Positions 46,431-55,668 of a stretch of DNA of 64,000 bases are shown here, one piece after another. The stretch covers positions 62,001-126,000 of the forward strand of contig CAXXFJ010000045.1 of assembly GCA_963677415.2 (NCBI GenBank), given 5' to 3'. Under the pieces are notes generated by a model. That model was not told the DNA's origin. It searched no databases and worked only from the letters and a program-made list of their open reading frames with translations. A program made the translations under genes and the position numbers. This DNA comes from JAQUTK01 sp963677415. GTDB lineage: Bacteria; Bacteroidota; Bacteroidia; Bacteroidales; JAQUTK01. Numbering within the stretch: the stretch's first letter is position 1; every line of letters starts with the position of its first letter.

Positions 46431-46895
46431 ATGATTCAACGAATTCAGTCTGTTTATCTGCTACTGGTTATTGCTCTTTCTATTCTGACAGCGCTCTTTC
46501 CTTTGGCCGAATTTATCTCTACAGCTGACAATGCGATTTATGAGATGAAATTGTCCGGGGTATATAACCTCAATGCTGAACATGGAATGGTTTTCAATAC
46601 TGCAGGATTACTTACAGTACTCCTTGGAGTTTTTCTCTTGGCAGTAGCCGAATTATTTCTTTATAAAAAACGGGTCTTACAGATACGTTTAGGTGTGTTT
46701 TCAATGCTGTTGCTTATCGGATTTTATCTCTTGTTTGGCTTTTTGACATTCTTGTTTACGGATGATCTTAAAGCTGATGTACATTTGAAATTTGTTCTGG
46801 GATTGCCGTTTATTTGCCTGATTCTCGAATATCTGGCTGTTAGGGCGATTGGCAGAGATGAGGCTTTAATTCGTTCGCTGAATCGTCTGAGATGA
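46431..46895 (+). CDS. DUF4293 family membrane protein
   Basis: 154 residues with four predicted membrane helices (IQSVYLLLVIALSILTALFP, LLTVLLGVFLLAVAELF, FSMLLLIGFYLLFGFLTFLF, VLGLPFICLILEYLAVRAI). The N-terminus MIQRIQSVYLLL and position after rpoZ fit DUF4293, a Bacteroidetes family of unknown function. A strong terminator follows, so this is the end of the bamD operon. Confidence 0.88.
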   Translation: MIQRIQSVYLLLVIALSILTALFPLAEFISTADNAIYEMKLSGVYNLNAEHGMVFNTAGLLTVLLGVFLLAVAELFLYKKRVLQIRLGVFSMLLLIGFYLLFGFLTFLFTDDLKADVHLKFVLGLPFICLILEYLAVRAIGRDEALIRSLNRLR

Positions 46896-46917
46896 CAACT
46901 TGTAAAAATTCTATATA

Positions 46918-46957
46918 ATAAGAAAGGCTTTCAGTATACTCTGAAAGCCTTTCTTAT
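46918..46957. terminator. Bidirectional terminator after the bamD operon
   Basis: ATAAGAAAGGCTTTCAG pairs perfectly with CTGAAAGCCTTTCTTAT (17 bases) around a six-base loop. It serves both the bamD operon and the convergent DUF4301 gene. Confidence 0.88.
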
Positions 46958-46973
46958 GTAAAATATGCTTTGG

Positions 46974-48494
46974 TTACTGATGTTGTACACGTAGCAGATC
47001 GTTAACCGTTTTTACGGGATTAAAAGTGTCAATAGGGACCTCAACGAAAATAGTGTTCCAGTTTGACATGGCTCCATTCCACAGACCGGGAAGCTCAAGG
47101 GCTTTGAGATCTTTTCCATTTTTTGATTTGATAGATATAAATCCGGTGTTCTTGTCCACAAAAGCAGCCAGATCAAACTTCTTTCCCTGATAATCTTTGA
47201 GTGAACAGACTAGGTCGACTGGATTGAAGTGCGTCCCATTTACAAACATCTCTTTCTTGGAAGGATCTTTGAGATCAATCTGTGAGCTTTCCAATATCTG
47301 TAATGAAATCGTTCCGTCGGAGATAAACGTTAGGAAAGGACCTCCACCTGCTTCTCCTGTATTTTTTACCATGCCACAGACACGAATCGGACGATTCAGT
47401 TTCTCTTTCAGGTACAAAGCTAATGTGGAGTCTTCCAGAAATTTTAGATCCGGATTACGGGTATAAAGTTTTCGTTGAAGGAACTGAGCAATCTCAATCA
47501 TCTCATTGCGAGTTTGCTTACCACTGTCCAGTAAGCGAATAAACTCGAAAATCTGCTCTTGCATTTGAACCAGTTTGCCAGCAATGACTTTTTTGTATTT
47601 TACGGTATCCTCTTTAAAATTGTCGGGCACTACATTGTCAATGTTTTTGATGAAAACGATATCTGCATTCAGGTCATTGAGATTTTCAATCAGTGCTCCA
47701 TGACCACCTGGGCGGAAAACCAGTTTGCCATTATCATCACGGAAAGGATTATTGTCCATATCAGCCGCAATTGTATCTGTGTTCGGTTTCTGCTCGGAGA
47801 AGGTTATGTCATAGTTCACTCCAAACATATTTTCGAGATCTGTTTTTTTCAATGCAGTCAGCTTCTCAAATTCAGCGCGATGTTCCGATGACACCGTAAA
47901 GTGGATATGTATTGTTTCGCCTCCTTTGGCATATAAAGCGCCTTCCACCAAATGCTCTTCCATTGGGGTACGAGGTCCGGAAGGGTAATTATGGAATTTC
48001 AGCAGCCCCTTGGGCAGATTTCCGTAGTTCAAGTCTTCTGAGGAAAGAAGAGAACGTACGATTAATTTAAATTGTCCGGCGTCTATCAGGGAGGGGATAT
48101 CTTTCATTGTTTTTTTAATGCAGCAATCATTCAGTTCGCTGTAAAAAGCAAATTTGTCTATTTCGTGAAAGAATGTTTGCTCAAACGGAGTTTGAGGTGT
48201 ATCATAGGTGGCGTCAAGGAACTCGAATAAATCCTTAAACATCCTACTGGCTGCTCCCGAAGCTGGAACAAACTTCAATATGGTATTTTTCTTCTGAAGG
48301 TACTGATCCCAGACTTTCAGAATTTCTTTTTCTTCGTGTTCTTCCAGTTTCAGAATACCTTTTTTGACTGAGGCTGCTCCGGCTAATTCCAGAAAAGGAA
48401 ACCCATTCTTAAAACACTCAAGTTGAGCGTTGATCTGTTGTTCTGTAATCCCTTTATGAGCTAAAAAGATCCGGTCATCTTGTGTGTACATCAT
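46974..48494 (-). CDS. DUF4301 family protein
   Basis: 506 residues, cytoplasmic (no signal). MYTQDDRIFLAHKGITEQQ at the start, FVPASGAASRMFKDLFEFLD and FRPGGHGALIENLNDLNADI match the conserved segments I recall for DUF4301 of Bacteroidetes. The GHGALIENLN stretch and SGAASRMFK resemble nucleotide-sugar-handling loops, but no function is established. It is transcribed alone from a -7 box at 48539 and ends at the shared terminator. Confidence 0.85.
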   Translation of the reverse strand: MMYTQDDRIFLAHKGITEQQINAQLECFKNGFPFLELAGAASVKKGILKLEEHEEKEILKVWDQYLQKKNTILKFVPASGAASRMFKDLFEFLDATYDTPQTPFEQTFFHEIDKFAFYSELNDCCIKKTMKDIPSLIDAGQFKLIVRSLLSSEDLNYGNLPKGLLKFHNYPSGPRTPMEEHLVEGALYAKGGETIHIHFTVSSEHRAEFEKLTALKKTDLENMFGVNYDITFSEQKPNTDTIAADMDNNPFRDDNGKLVFRPGGHGALIENLNDLNADIVFIKNIDNVVPDNFKEDTVKYKKVIAGKLVQMQEQIFEFIRLLDSGKQTRNEMIEIAQFLQRKLYTRNPDLKFLEDSTLALYLKEKLNRPIRVCGMVKNTGEAGGGPFLTFISDGTISLQILESSQIDLKDPSKKEMFVNGTHFNPVDLVCSLKDYQGKKFDLAAFVDKNTGFISIKSKNGKDLKALELPGLWNGAMSNWNTIFVEVPIDTFNPVKTVNDLLRVQHQ

Positions 48495-48538
48495 CTCTTT
48501 CTGTTTAAAGTGAGTGCAAATAATACGCTTTGAATGCT

Positions 48539-48546
48539 CAAAAGTA
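48539..48546 (-). promoter_or_regulatory. -7 box for the DUF4301 gene
   Basis: TACTTTTG on the minus strand, 45 bases before the start codon. The divergent rel gene has a near-match TACTTTTA at 48590-48597. Confidence 0.55.
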
Positions 48547-48627
48547 CAAATAGTAATCTGATTTTAGAGGAGTGAACAAATAAAAAAGCTACTTTTACAA
48601 CGTTATTTATATCAGTAGGTATCAGGT

Positions 48628-50844
48628 ATGGAGAAAGGAACAATTTTTACAATCGAGGAGAGAGCTCAACTGCTTTCCGATTATAAAGTTATCAGAAGGA
48701 ATCTGGGAAACGCACTTTCCGGAGAGGATATACGATCGGTAAGAGAAGCCATCCAGAAAGCTTTGGAAATAGGCTGCTATAAGCGGAGTGAATTGAATAT
48801 TCACCCAGTGATACAACATCTTGCCACTGCTAGAATTGTTACAGAGGAGATTGGATTGAAGCGCTCTTCTGTGCTCAGTCTTTTGCTTCAGGAGACTGTA
48901 GGACAACTATATACGTTGGATTACATAGCTACCCATTTTGGAGTAGAGGTGGCTGTGATCATCAAAGGACTTGTTAAGACCAAAGAGCTGTATCAGAAAG
49001 GTGCCGCAGTAGAGACTGAGAATTTCAGAAAATTGCTGATGTCTTTTGCGGAAGATGTTCGGGTAATTCTTATCATGATTGCCGATCGTATCTATATGAT
49101 GCGCGAACTGAACCAACGTAGCGATAGTGAGTTTCGGAGAAGGGTTGCGAGTGAAGCATCCTATTTATATGCTCCGCTGGCTCACCGTTTAGGACTTTAT
49201 AAATTGAAGTCTGAACTGGAAGATACCTCCCTGAAATATCTGAATAGGAAAATTTATGATGAAATAGCCAACAAGCTGAATGAAACAAAACGTTCGCGTG
49301 AAGCTTATATCGCCTCCTTTATTGAACCGGTCAAGAAGCGTCTGGAAGAAAGCGGTTTGTCGTTTTCCATTAAAGGACGTACAAAATCCATTCATTCAAT
49401 ATGGAATAAGATTCGTAAACAGAATGTGACCTTAGAGGGAATCTATGACCTCTTTGCCATTCGTGTCATCCTGAACTCTCCTTCGGAAAATGAAAAAGGA
49501 GATTGTTGGAAGGTGTATTCCATCGTCACTGATATGTTTACGCCAGACCCGAGACGAATGAGAGACTGGCTTTCTGTGCCGAAAAATAATGGATACGAAT
49601 CCCTTCACACGACAGTGATGGGCCCGCAAGGTAAATGGGTGGAGATTCAGATTCGCACGACACGGATGGATGAAGTGGCTGAAAAAGGACTGGCAGCACA
49701 TTGGAAATACAAAGGAATCAAAGATGAGTCTGCTATGGATTCGTGGCTGAATAACGTGCGTGATATGTTGCAGAATTCGGAAGCGAAACCTGCTGACCTG
49801 ATGGACGAGTTTAAGCTTGATTTGTATGATGAAGAGGTCTTTGTCTTTACACCCAAAGGCGAATTGATGAAGTTGCCGAAAGGTGCAACGGTGTTGGATT
49901 TTGCCTTCAATATTCACTCTGCATTAGGTTGCAAATGTGTCGGGGCAAAGATAAATGGGAAGAATGTGCCGATCAAACATCGTCTTCAAAACGGCGATTT
50001 GATTGAAGTACTGACTGCTCCTTCGCAAAAGCCCAAACAGGACTGGATTAATTTTGTTGTGTCGAGTAAGGCACGTACGAAAATAAAGCAATCGCTCAAA
50101 GAAGCAGAGAGCAAGGAGGCAGAATACGGTAAAGAGATTCTCCAAAGGCGCTTCAAGAACCGTAAAATTGAATATGATGATGCTATTCAGACTCGTCTGA
50201 TTAAGAAAATTGGATATAAGACTGCAACTGAGTTTTATGCGGATATTGCTTCTGAGAAGCTGGATGTGAGTCAGGCAATCACGCTCTATGAGGAGATGAT
50301 TAAGAAGGAGACGGAAGTGGATCTGGATGCACGAAAAGCAGAGAACTTCGTTGTTACTGCTCCTGTTGAAGAGAAGACGCATAAGAAAGAGGATGTGCTG
50401 GTCATTGGTGAGACTTTAAAAGATATCGATTTTTCACTCGCCAGATGTTGCTCTCCAATCTACGGAGATGAGGTGTTTGGCTTTGTTTCTTCGCATGGAG
50501 GTATCAAAATACATCGAATGGATTGTACGAATGCGACGGATATGATGACCCGTTTTGGCTATCGCATTGTGAAAGCACGTTGGGCAGGCAAGTCCACTTC
50601 GCAATATCCGATTGGTATTCGGGTGGTTGGTCATGATGATATTGGCATAGTCACAAATATCACATCAATTATTTCCAAAGAAGATAATGTCTCTGTCCGT
50701 TCAATTAGCATCGATTCTCACGCCGGATTGTTTGAGGGTACAATTACTGTGTTGATTGGTGATACATCCAAACTTGACTCACTAATCAAGAAAATTCGGA
50801 CTGTCAAAGGAGTCAAACAAGTGAATCGTATTGATCGTAACTAA
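48628..50844 (+). CDS. rel: RelA/SpoT-family (p)ppGpp synthetase with degenerate hydrolase domain
   Basis: 738 residues in the long Rel order: N-terminal HD-type hydrolase region (about 30-200), synthetase domain (about 240-360; GRTKSIHSIWNKIRKQN, KNNGYESLHTTVMGPQGKWV), TGS (FTPKGELMKLPKGATVLDFA), a helical and zinc-finger-like part (LARCCSPIYGDEVFGF) and a C-terminal ACT domain. The hydrolase motif that should read HDxxED is LLQETVGQLY (Gln88, Glu89), so ppGpp breakdown is probably lost. The synthetase loop reads RMRD, closer to the RxKD of bifunctional enzymes than to the ExDD of RelA. It makes (p)ppGpp in the stringent response. Confidence 0.93.
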   Translation: MEKGTIFTIEERAQLLSDYKVIRRNLGNALSGEDIRSVREAIQKALEIGCYKRSELNIHPVIQHLATARIVTEEIGLKRSSVLSLLLQETVGQLYTLDYIATHFGVEVAVIIKGLVKTKELYQKGAAVETENFRKLLMSFAEDVRVILIMIADRIYMMRELNQRSDSEFRRRVASEASYLYAPLAHRLGLYKLKSELEDTSLKYLNRKIYDEIANKLNETKRSREAYIASFIEPVKKRLEESGLSFSIKGRTKSIHSIWNKIRKQNVTLEGIYDLFAIRVILNSPSENEKGDCWKVYSIVTDMFTPDPRRMRDWLSVPKNNGYESLHTTVMGPQGKWVEIQIRTTRMDEVAEKGLAAHWKYKGIKDESAMDSWLNNVRDMLQNSEAKPADLMDEFKLDLYDEEVFVFTPKGELMKLPKGATVLDFAFNIHSALGCKCVGAKINGKNVPIKHRLQNGDLIEVLTAPSQKPKQDWINFVVSSKARTKIKQSLKEAESKEAEYGKEILQRRFKNRKIEYDDAIQTRLIKKIGYKTATEFYADIASEKLDVSQAITLYEEMIKKETEVDLDARKAENFVVTAPVEEKTHKKEDVLVIGETLKDIDFSLARCCSPIYGDEVFGFVSSHGGIKIHRMDCTNATDMMTRFGYRIVKARWAGKSTSQYPIGIRVVGHDDIGIVTNITSIISKEDNVSVRSISIDSHAGLFEGTITVLIGDTSKLDSLIKKIRTVKGVKQVNRIDRN

Positions 50845-50910
50845 AATCGAATAAAGAAATTGTTAAGTAACTTATTTGCCTGGATGCATGTGGAGTAAGG
50901 ATGGAATGCG

Positions 50911-50918
50911 TACTTTTG
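50911..50918 (+). promoter_or_regulatory. -7 box for the EamA transporter gene
   Basis: TACTTTTG fits TAnnTTTG, 17 bases before the start codon. Confidence 0.6.
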
Positions 50919-50934
50919 CAGCAAGATACTAAGA

Positions 50935-51864
50935 ATGAATAAATCACTTTTCTCAACATACGGATATCACTTACTTGCAATTCTCACAGCTGTGATCTGG
51001 GGAACCACGTTTGTTTCCACAAAGATACTCATCAATTACGGACTGCGACCGGAGGAAATCATGCTCTACCGCTTTATTATTGCATACTTAGGTGTTATCG
51101 TGATGGTGCCTCGTCCTTTTTTTGCGCGAAACTGGAAGGACGAGCTCCTGTTTGTAGTAGCGGGAATCACAGGCGGCTCCTTTTACTTTCTGGCAGAGAA
51201 TACTGCATTGCGCTACACACTAGCGTCCAACGTCTCCATACTCATAAGTGTTACTCCTTTGATGACTGCGGTGCTCTCTCATTATCTCTTCCGAAAAGAA
51301 CAGAAAACAGCAGGGGAGTCATTGTCGCGGCGTCTGTTGTACGGTTCTCTTATTGCTATTGGCGGCGTTTTTCTGGTAGTGCTCAACGGACGTTTCCTGT
51401 TGAAAGTCAATCCACTTGGCGATGCACTTACATTGCTGGCGGCCCTTCTCTGGGCATTCTATAGTATGGTACTTCGAAATTTCGGCAACCATTATTCGGC
51501 ACTTTTTATTACCCGGAAAGTATTCTTCTATGGTATCATCACCATCCTTCCTTTCTTTGCTTTTTCTCCGATTCGGATGGATTGGAACCTCCTTCTGCAA
51601 CCGGTTGTTGCTACTAATCTGATATTTTTATCTCTGATTGGCTCTCTAGCCTGCTATTTGGTATGGAATATTGTGGTAAGAAAGCTAGGAGTCGTCTCTG
51701 CCACAAATTACATTTATCTGAACCCCGTCTCTACCCTCATCACCTCTTCCATTGTATTGAATGAACATATAACTTCAGTTGCAATCCTTGGTTCAGCGCT
51801 TGTACTTTATGGAGTGTATGTAGCGAAAAGAGGATTTAGCTTCCCGAAGAAAACAAAGATCTGA
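50935..51864 (+). CDS. EamA/DMT-family membrane transporter
   Basis: 309 residues with about ten hydrophobic helices in two homologous halves of five. The first EamA unit begins YHLLAILTAVIWGTTFVSTK and the second at GDALTLLAALLWAFYSMVLR; the end NPVSTLITSSIVLNEHITSV is the usual closing pair. The superfamily exports amino acids, drugs or metabolites; the substrate cannot be read. It is a single gene with its own promoter between rel and ffh. Confidence 0.9.
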   Translation: MNKSLFSTYGYHLLAILTAVIWGTTFVSTKILINYGLRPEEIMLYRFIIAYLGVIVMVPRPFFARNWKDELLFVVAGITGGSFYFLAENTALRYTLASNVSILISVTPLMTAVLSHYLFRKEQKTAGESLSRRLLYGSLIAIGGVFLVVLNGRFLLKVNPLGDALTLLAALLWAFYSMVLRNFGNHYSALFITRKVFFYGIITILPFFAFSPIRMDWNLLLQPVVATNLIFLSLIGSLACYLVWNIVVRKLGVVSATNYIYLNPVSTLITSSIVLNEHITSVAILGSALVLYGVYVAKRGFSFPKKTKI

Positions 51865-51947
51865 TCTCATTCTTCTTATCTCTCCCTCTTTCCGGCACGT
51901 AGGTGAGAATTTCTAGTTATCATAGAAGGAATATGAGAGCTTTTTTG

Positions 51948-51955
51948 TACTTTTG
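51948..51955 (+). promoter_or_regulatory. -7 box for ffh
   Basis: TACTTTTG fits TAnnTTTG, 37 bases before the start codon. Confidence 0.6.
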
Positions 51956-51992
51956 CCGACTCAGAAAAATAATCTAATTACAATATACCTGT

Positions 51993-53321
51993 ATGTTTGA
52001 GAGTCTAAGTGAAAGATTAGAACGGTCTTTTAAGATCCTGAAAGGTGAAGGAAAGATCACCGAGATAAATGTTGCGGAGACATTAAAAGATGTTCGCAAA
52101 GCATTGCTAGAGGCAGATGTGAACTTCAAAACAGCCAAACTGTTTACCGAAACGGTGAAAGAGAAGGCAATGGGTCAGAATGTGTTGACTTCATTGAAAC
52201 CGAGTCAGTTGATGGTTAAGATCGTGCATGACGAACTTGCCGAACTGATGGGAGGTTCTGCTTCTGAAATCAAACTAACATCCAATCCGACTGTTGTCCT
52301 GATGGCTGGTCTTCAAGGTTCCGGAAAAACTACTTTCTCCGGTAAGTTGGCCAACATGCTGAAGACAAAGAAAGGGAAGAACCCTTTGTTGGCAGCATGT
52401 GATGTATATCGTCCGGCTGCTATTGAGCAGCTGAAGGTGCTTGGTGCTCAGATTAATGTCCCGGTTTATTCAGATCTGACAAGCAAAGATCCTGTACGCA
52501 TTGCATTAGATGCCGTGCAACATGCTAAAAGCAATCATTATGATCTTGTTATCATCGATACAGCTGGTCGTTTGGCCGTTGATGAGCTGATGATGAATGA
52601 GATTGCGAATATTAAGAAGGCAATCAATCCGGATGAAATCATCTTTGTGGTGGATGCCATGACCGGACAAGATGCTGTAAATACTGCAAAAGAGTTTAAT
52701 GACCGTCTTGATTTCGATGGTGTTGTACTGACCAAACTTGATGGAGATACTCGTGGTGGTGCGGCATTGTCAATCCGCTCTGTAGTAACCAAGCCAATCA
52801 AGTATGTGGGAACCGGTGAGAAGATGGAAGCTATTGATGTATTCCATCCTCAACGTATGGCTGACCGTATCCTCGGAATGGGTGACATTGTTTCATTGGT
52901 AGAACGTGCCCAAGAGCAGTATGACGAAGAGGAGGCGAAGAGACTTCAGAAAAAGATAGCCAAGAATCAATTTGATTTTAATGACTTCATGTCTCAGATT
53001 CAACAGATTAAGAAGATGGGTAATCTGAAAGATCTTGCGTCAATGATCCCTGGGGTAGGAAAAGCTATACAGGATGTTGATATTGATGATAATGCTTTCA
53101 AAGATATTGAAGCAATCATCCACTCGATGACTCCAAAAGAACGGACTCATCCGGAGATTCTGAACGGAAGTCGCCGTCAGCGAGTTGCCAAGGGAAGTGG
53201 TACATCTATTCAGGCAGTAAACAAACTAGTCAAACAGTTTGATGAGACACGTAAGATGATGCATATGGTGTCGCAGTCTAAGAGTCCATCTCGCTTGATG
53301 AGCGGCATGAAGAGACGTTGA
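51993..53321 (+). CDS. ffh: Signal recognition particle protein Ffh
   Basis: 442 residues. N domain, GTPase domain with GLQGSGKTTFSGKLA (G1), DTAGR (G3) and TKLDGD (G4), and a Met-rich M domain (MSQIQQIKKMGNLKDLASMI, then the Ser/Arg segment NGSRRQRVAKGSGTSIQAVN that binds SRP RNA). With 4.5S RNA it escorts nascent membrane and secreted proteins to FtsY and the Sec translocon. folD follows after 40 bases in the same direction. Confidence 0.97.
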   Translation: MFESLSERLERSFKILKGEGKITEINVAETLKDVRKALLEADVNFKTAKLFTETVKEKAMGQNVLTSLKPSQLMVKIVHDELAELMGGSASEIKLTSNPTVVLMAGLQGSGKTTFSGKLANMLKTKKGKNPLLAACDVYRPAAIEQLKVLGAQINVPVYSDLTSKDPVRIALDAVQHAKSNHYDLVIIDTAGRLAVDELMMNEIANIKKAINPDEIIFVVDAMTGQDAVNTAKEFNDRLDFDGVVLTKLDGDTRGGAALSIRSVVTKPIKYVGTGEKMEAIDVFHPQRMADRILGMGDIVSLVERAQEQYDEEEAKRLQKKIAKNQFDFNDFMSQIQQIKKMGNLKDLASMIPGVGKAIQDVDIDDNAFKDIEAIIHSMTPKERTHPEILNGSRRQRVAKGSGTSIQAVNKLVKQFDETRKMMHMVSQSKSPSRLMSGMKRR

Positions 53322-53361
53322 GATCCATTATTTGAAAATATTTATAGTAATAGTGTAGGAT

Positions 53362-54243
53362 ATGCAATTAATAGATGGGAAAGCAGTATCTGCTCAGATA
53401 AAGCAAGAGATTGCAGCAGAAGTAGAAGAAATTCTGAAGAACGGAGGTAAAAGTCCTCATCTCGCTGCTATTTTGGTCGGTCATGATGGAGGTAGTGAAA
53501 CCTATGTGGCTAATAAGGTGAAATCTTGTGCAGAGTGTGGTTTCAAATCATCACTGATTCGCTTTGAGGCAGACGTAACGGAAGAAATATTGCTCGCCAA
53601 GGTTCGCGAATTGAATGACGATGCAGATGTAGACGGATTTATCGTACAGTTGCCTTTACCAAAGCATATTTCCGAACAGAAGGTCATTGAGACAATTGAC
53701 TATCGCAAAGATGTGGATGGCTTTCATCCAATCAATGTAGGTCGTATGTCTATTGGATTGCCGTGCTATGTATCTGCGACACCCTATGGTATCTTGGAAC
53801 TGTTGAAACGATATAACATTGAGACTTCCGGCAAGCATTGTGTGGTGCTGGGAAGAAGTAATATAGTCGGCAAACCGATGGCATCCCTGATGATGCAGAA
53901 GGCTTATCCCGGTGATGCGACAGTAACTGTATGCCACAGCCGTTCGAAAAACATCAAAGAGGAGTGTCTTCGTGCTGATATTATTATCGCTGCTTTGGGA
54001 CAACCAGAGTTTCTGAAAGCAGAAATGGTTAAAGAAGGAGCAGTTGTGATTGATGTGGGAACTACTCGTGTACCTTCCACAGTGACAAAATCTGGTTTTA
54101 AACTGACAGGAGATGTGAAGTTTGACGAGGTAGCTCCTAAATGTTCATTCATCACCCCGGTTCCCGGTGGAGTAGGACCGATGACGATCGTCTCATTGAT
54201 GCGCAATACTTTGTTGGCAGGTAAGAAAGCTATTTACAAATAA
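53362..54243 (+). CDS. folD: Bifunctional methylenetetrahydrofolate dehydrogenase / cyclohydrolase
   Basis: 293 residues. FolD interconverts 5,10-methylene-, methenyl- and 10-formyl-tetrahydrofolate. The catalytic Lys is in ETYVANKVKSCAECG (YxxxK motif), the substrate loop is VDGFIVQLPLPKHI and the NADP site is VVLGRSNIVGKPMA. The C-terminal PGGVGPMTIVSLMRNTL is diagnostic. It lies between ffh and the CapA-like gene. Confidence 0.97.
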   Translation: MQLIDGKAVSAQIKQEIAAEVEEILKNGGKSPHLAAILVGHDGGSETYVANKVKSCAECGFKSSLIRFEADVTEEILLAKVRELNDDADVDGFIVQLPLPKHISEQKVIETIDYRKDVDGFHPINVGRMSIGLPCYVSATPYGILELLKRYNIETSGKHCVVLGRSNIVGKPMASLMMQKAYPGDATVTVCHSRSKNIKEECLRADIIIAALGQPEFLKAEMVKEGAVVIDVGTTRVPSTVTKSGFKLTGDVKFDEVAPKCSFITPVPGGVGPMTIVSLMRNTLLAGKKAIYK

Positions 54244-54260
54244 CCAAACAAGAAGTTGCC

Positions 54261-55403
54261 ATGCGTGTACAGCTTCTTTCAGGTATACTCTTTTTGTGCT
54301 GTTCTTGCGTGTCTAATTCGCAGGAGCAGCACTCTGCTTTAACACAGGCAATAGATAGCGTTCATTCAGATACCATCTCTCTTTTATTTATTGGTGATTT
54401 GATGCAACACATGGAACAGATCAATGCCGCCAAGAAGGAAGGTGGCTATGATTATTCTGAATGTTTCAGTGAAGTGCAAGGTGAAATTGGCAGAGCTGAT
54501 CTGACCATCGGTAATCTGGAAGTGACTCTGGCAGGTAAACCGTATGCCGGTTATCCTTCATTTTCAGCTCCGGATGAGTTCTTGTATAGTATTAAACAAG
54601 CAGGGTTTGATATACTCACAACTGCCAATAACCATTGTCTTGATCGAGGAACCCGAGGTCTGATCCGAACAAACAGGATGCTTGATTCGCTTCAGATTCT
54701 CAGAGTAGGTGCTTATCGTGACTCTACTGAGCGTAATTCATGCTATCCTTTGCTTGTTGAAAAGAAAGGTTTTCGTATTGCATTCTTAAGTTATACGGAG
54801 TTAACCAATGGTATAACCGCAAAGTATCCCACAGTAGTCAATTATATGGATAAGAAGCTTGTGCAAGCTGACATTGAGAAGGCAAAGAAACTCTCTCCAG
54901 ACGTGATCATTGCTTTCATGCATTGGGGGGAAGAGTATAAATCATTGCCCGGAAATAAACAGAAGCAGTGGGTGGACTGGCTTATAAAACAAGGGGTTAC
55001 ACATGTTATTGGATCTCATCCTCATGTCGTTCAACCCTTGGAACTACGGAGAGACTCCCTGACTCAGATACAGCATCTGGTCGTTTATTCTTTGGGAAAC
55101 TATATTTCTAATATGTCTCAGAGAGGTACTGATGGCGGACTGATGGTGAGGCTAGCTTTAGAGAAAGATTCGACGGTGCGTCTGAATCAAAGTAGTTATA
55201 GTTTGGTCTGGACGCTACGTCCGGTACTAAGTGGAAAGAAGAACTATAAAGTTATTCCGGTCGATGAATACCCCCGTGATTCCCTGTCTCCAGATGCAGC
55301 TTATCGCATGGACCAGTTTGCAACCGATACCCGTGATTTAATGATAAAGCACTTTGGTGGAGTGGAAGAAGAGACAGAAAAAGCATTGGAAAGGATATAT
55401 TAG
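54261..55403 (+). CDS. CapA-family lipoprotein (metallophosphatase-like fold)
   Basis: 380 residues; lipobox LCCSC near residue 15. The mature part has the CapA/PgsA layout: LFIGDLMQHMEQINAAKKEG near the start, ADLTIGNLEVTLAG, LTTANNHCLDRGTRGL, and IAFMHWGEEYKSLP followed by VIGSHPHVVQPLEL. This is the calcineurin-like metal-binding frame of CapA proteins, named for poly-gamma-glutamate capsule synthesis. No capBC partners are present, so a capsule role should not be assumed. It begins 17 bases after folD. Confidence 0.9.
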   Translation: MRVQLLSGILFLCCSCVSNSQEQHSALTQAIDSVHSDTISLLFIGDLMQHMEQINAAKKEGGYDYSECFSEVQGEIGRADLTIGNLEVTLAGKPYAGYPSFSAPDEFLYSIKQAGFDILTTANNHCLDRGTRGLIRTNRMLDSLQILRVGAYRDSTERNSCYPLLVEKKGFRIAFLSYTELTNGITAKYPTVVNYMDKKLVQADIEKAKKLSPDVIIAFMHWGEEYKSLPGNKQKQWVDWLIKQGVTHVIGSHPHVVQPLELRRDSLTQIQHLVVYSLGNYISNMSQRGTDGGLMVRLALEKDSTVRLNQSSYSLVWTLRPVLSGKKNYKVIPVDEYPRDSLSPDAAYRMDQFATDTRDLMIKHFGGVEEETEKALERIY

Positions 55404-55433
55404 TGCCTTCTCAATAACTTTATGGCGTATTTT

Positions 55434-55464
55434 TTTGAAAAAACAAAGATTCTCTTTATCTTTG
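55434..55464 (+). promoter_or_regulatory. Promoter of the tRNA-His gene
   Basis: TTTG (55434-55437), 19 bases, TATCTTTG (55457-55464): textbook Bacteroides -33/-7 spacing, 17 bases before the tRNA. Confidence 0.78.
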
Positions 55465-55481
55465 CACCGCAAAACAAGATG

Positions 55482-55555
<74 letters not shown>

Positions 55556-55566
55556 CATTCAAACAA

Positions 55567-55593
55567 AGGTCAGCCTGATAGGTTGGCCTTTTT
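55567..55593 (+). terminator. Terminator after tRNA-His
   Basis: AAGGTCAGCC pairs with GGTTGGCCTT (two wobble pairs) around a five-base loop, followed by a T run. Confidence 0.8.
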
Positions 55594-55629
55594 TGTATCT
55601 CCCTGCGAAAAGAATTCGAAATAATGATG

Positions 55630-55637
55630 TATCTTTG
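55630..55637 (+). promoter_or_regulatory. -7 box for the DUF4199 gene
   Basis: TATCTTTG fits TAnnTTTG, 32 bases before the start codon. Confidence 0.6.
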
Positions 55638-55668
55638 CATCTTAAACGCATGAATAATTGTTTGCTGA

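Noticed and set aside
54261..55403. A capsule (poly-gamma-glutamate) synthesis locus
   Set aside because: Only a CapA-like protein is present, without CapB or CapC, and the neighbours are housekeeping genes.
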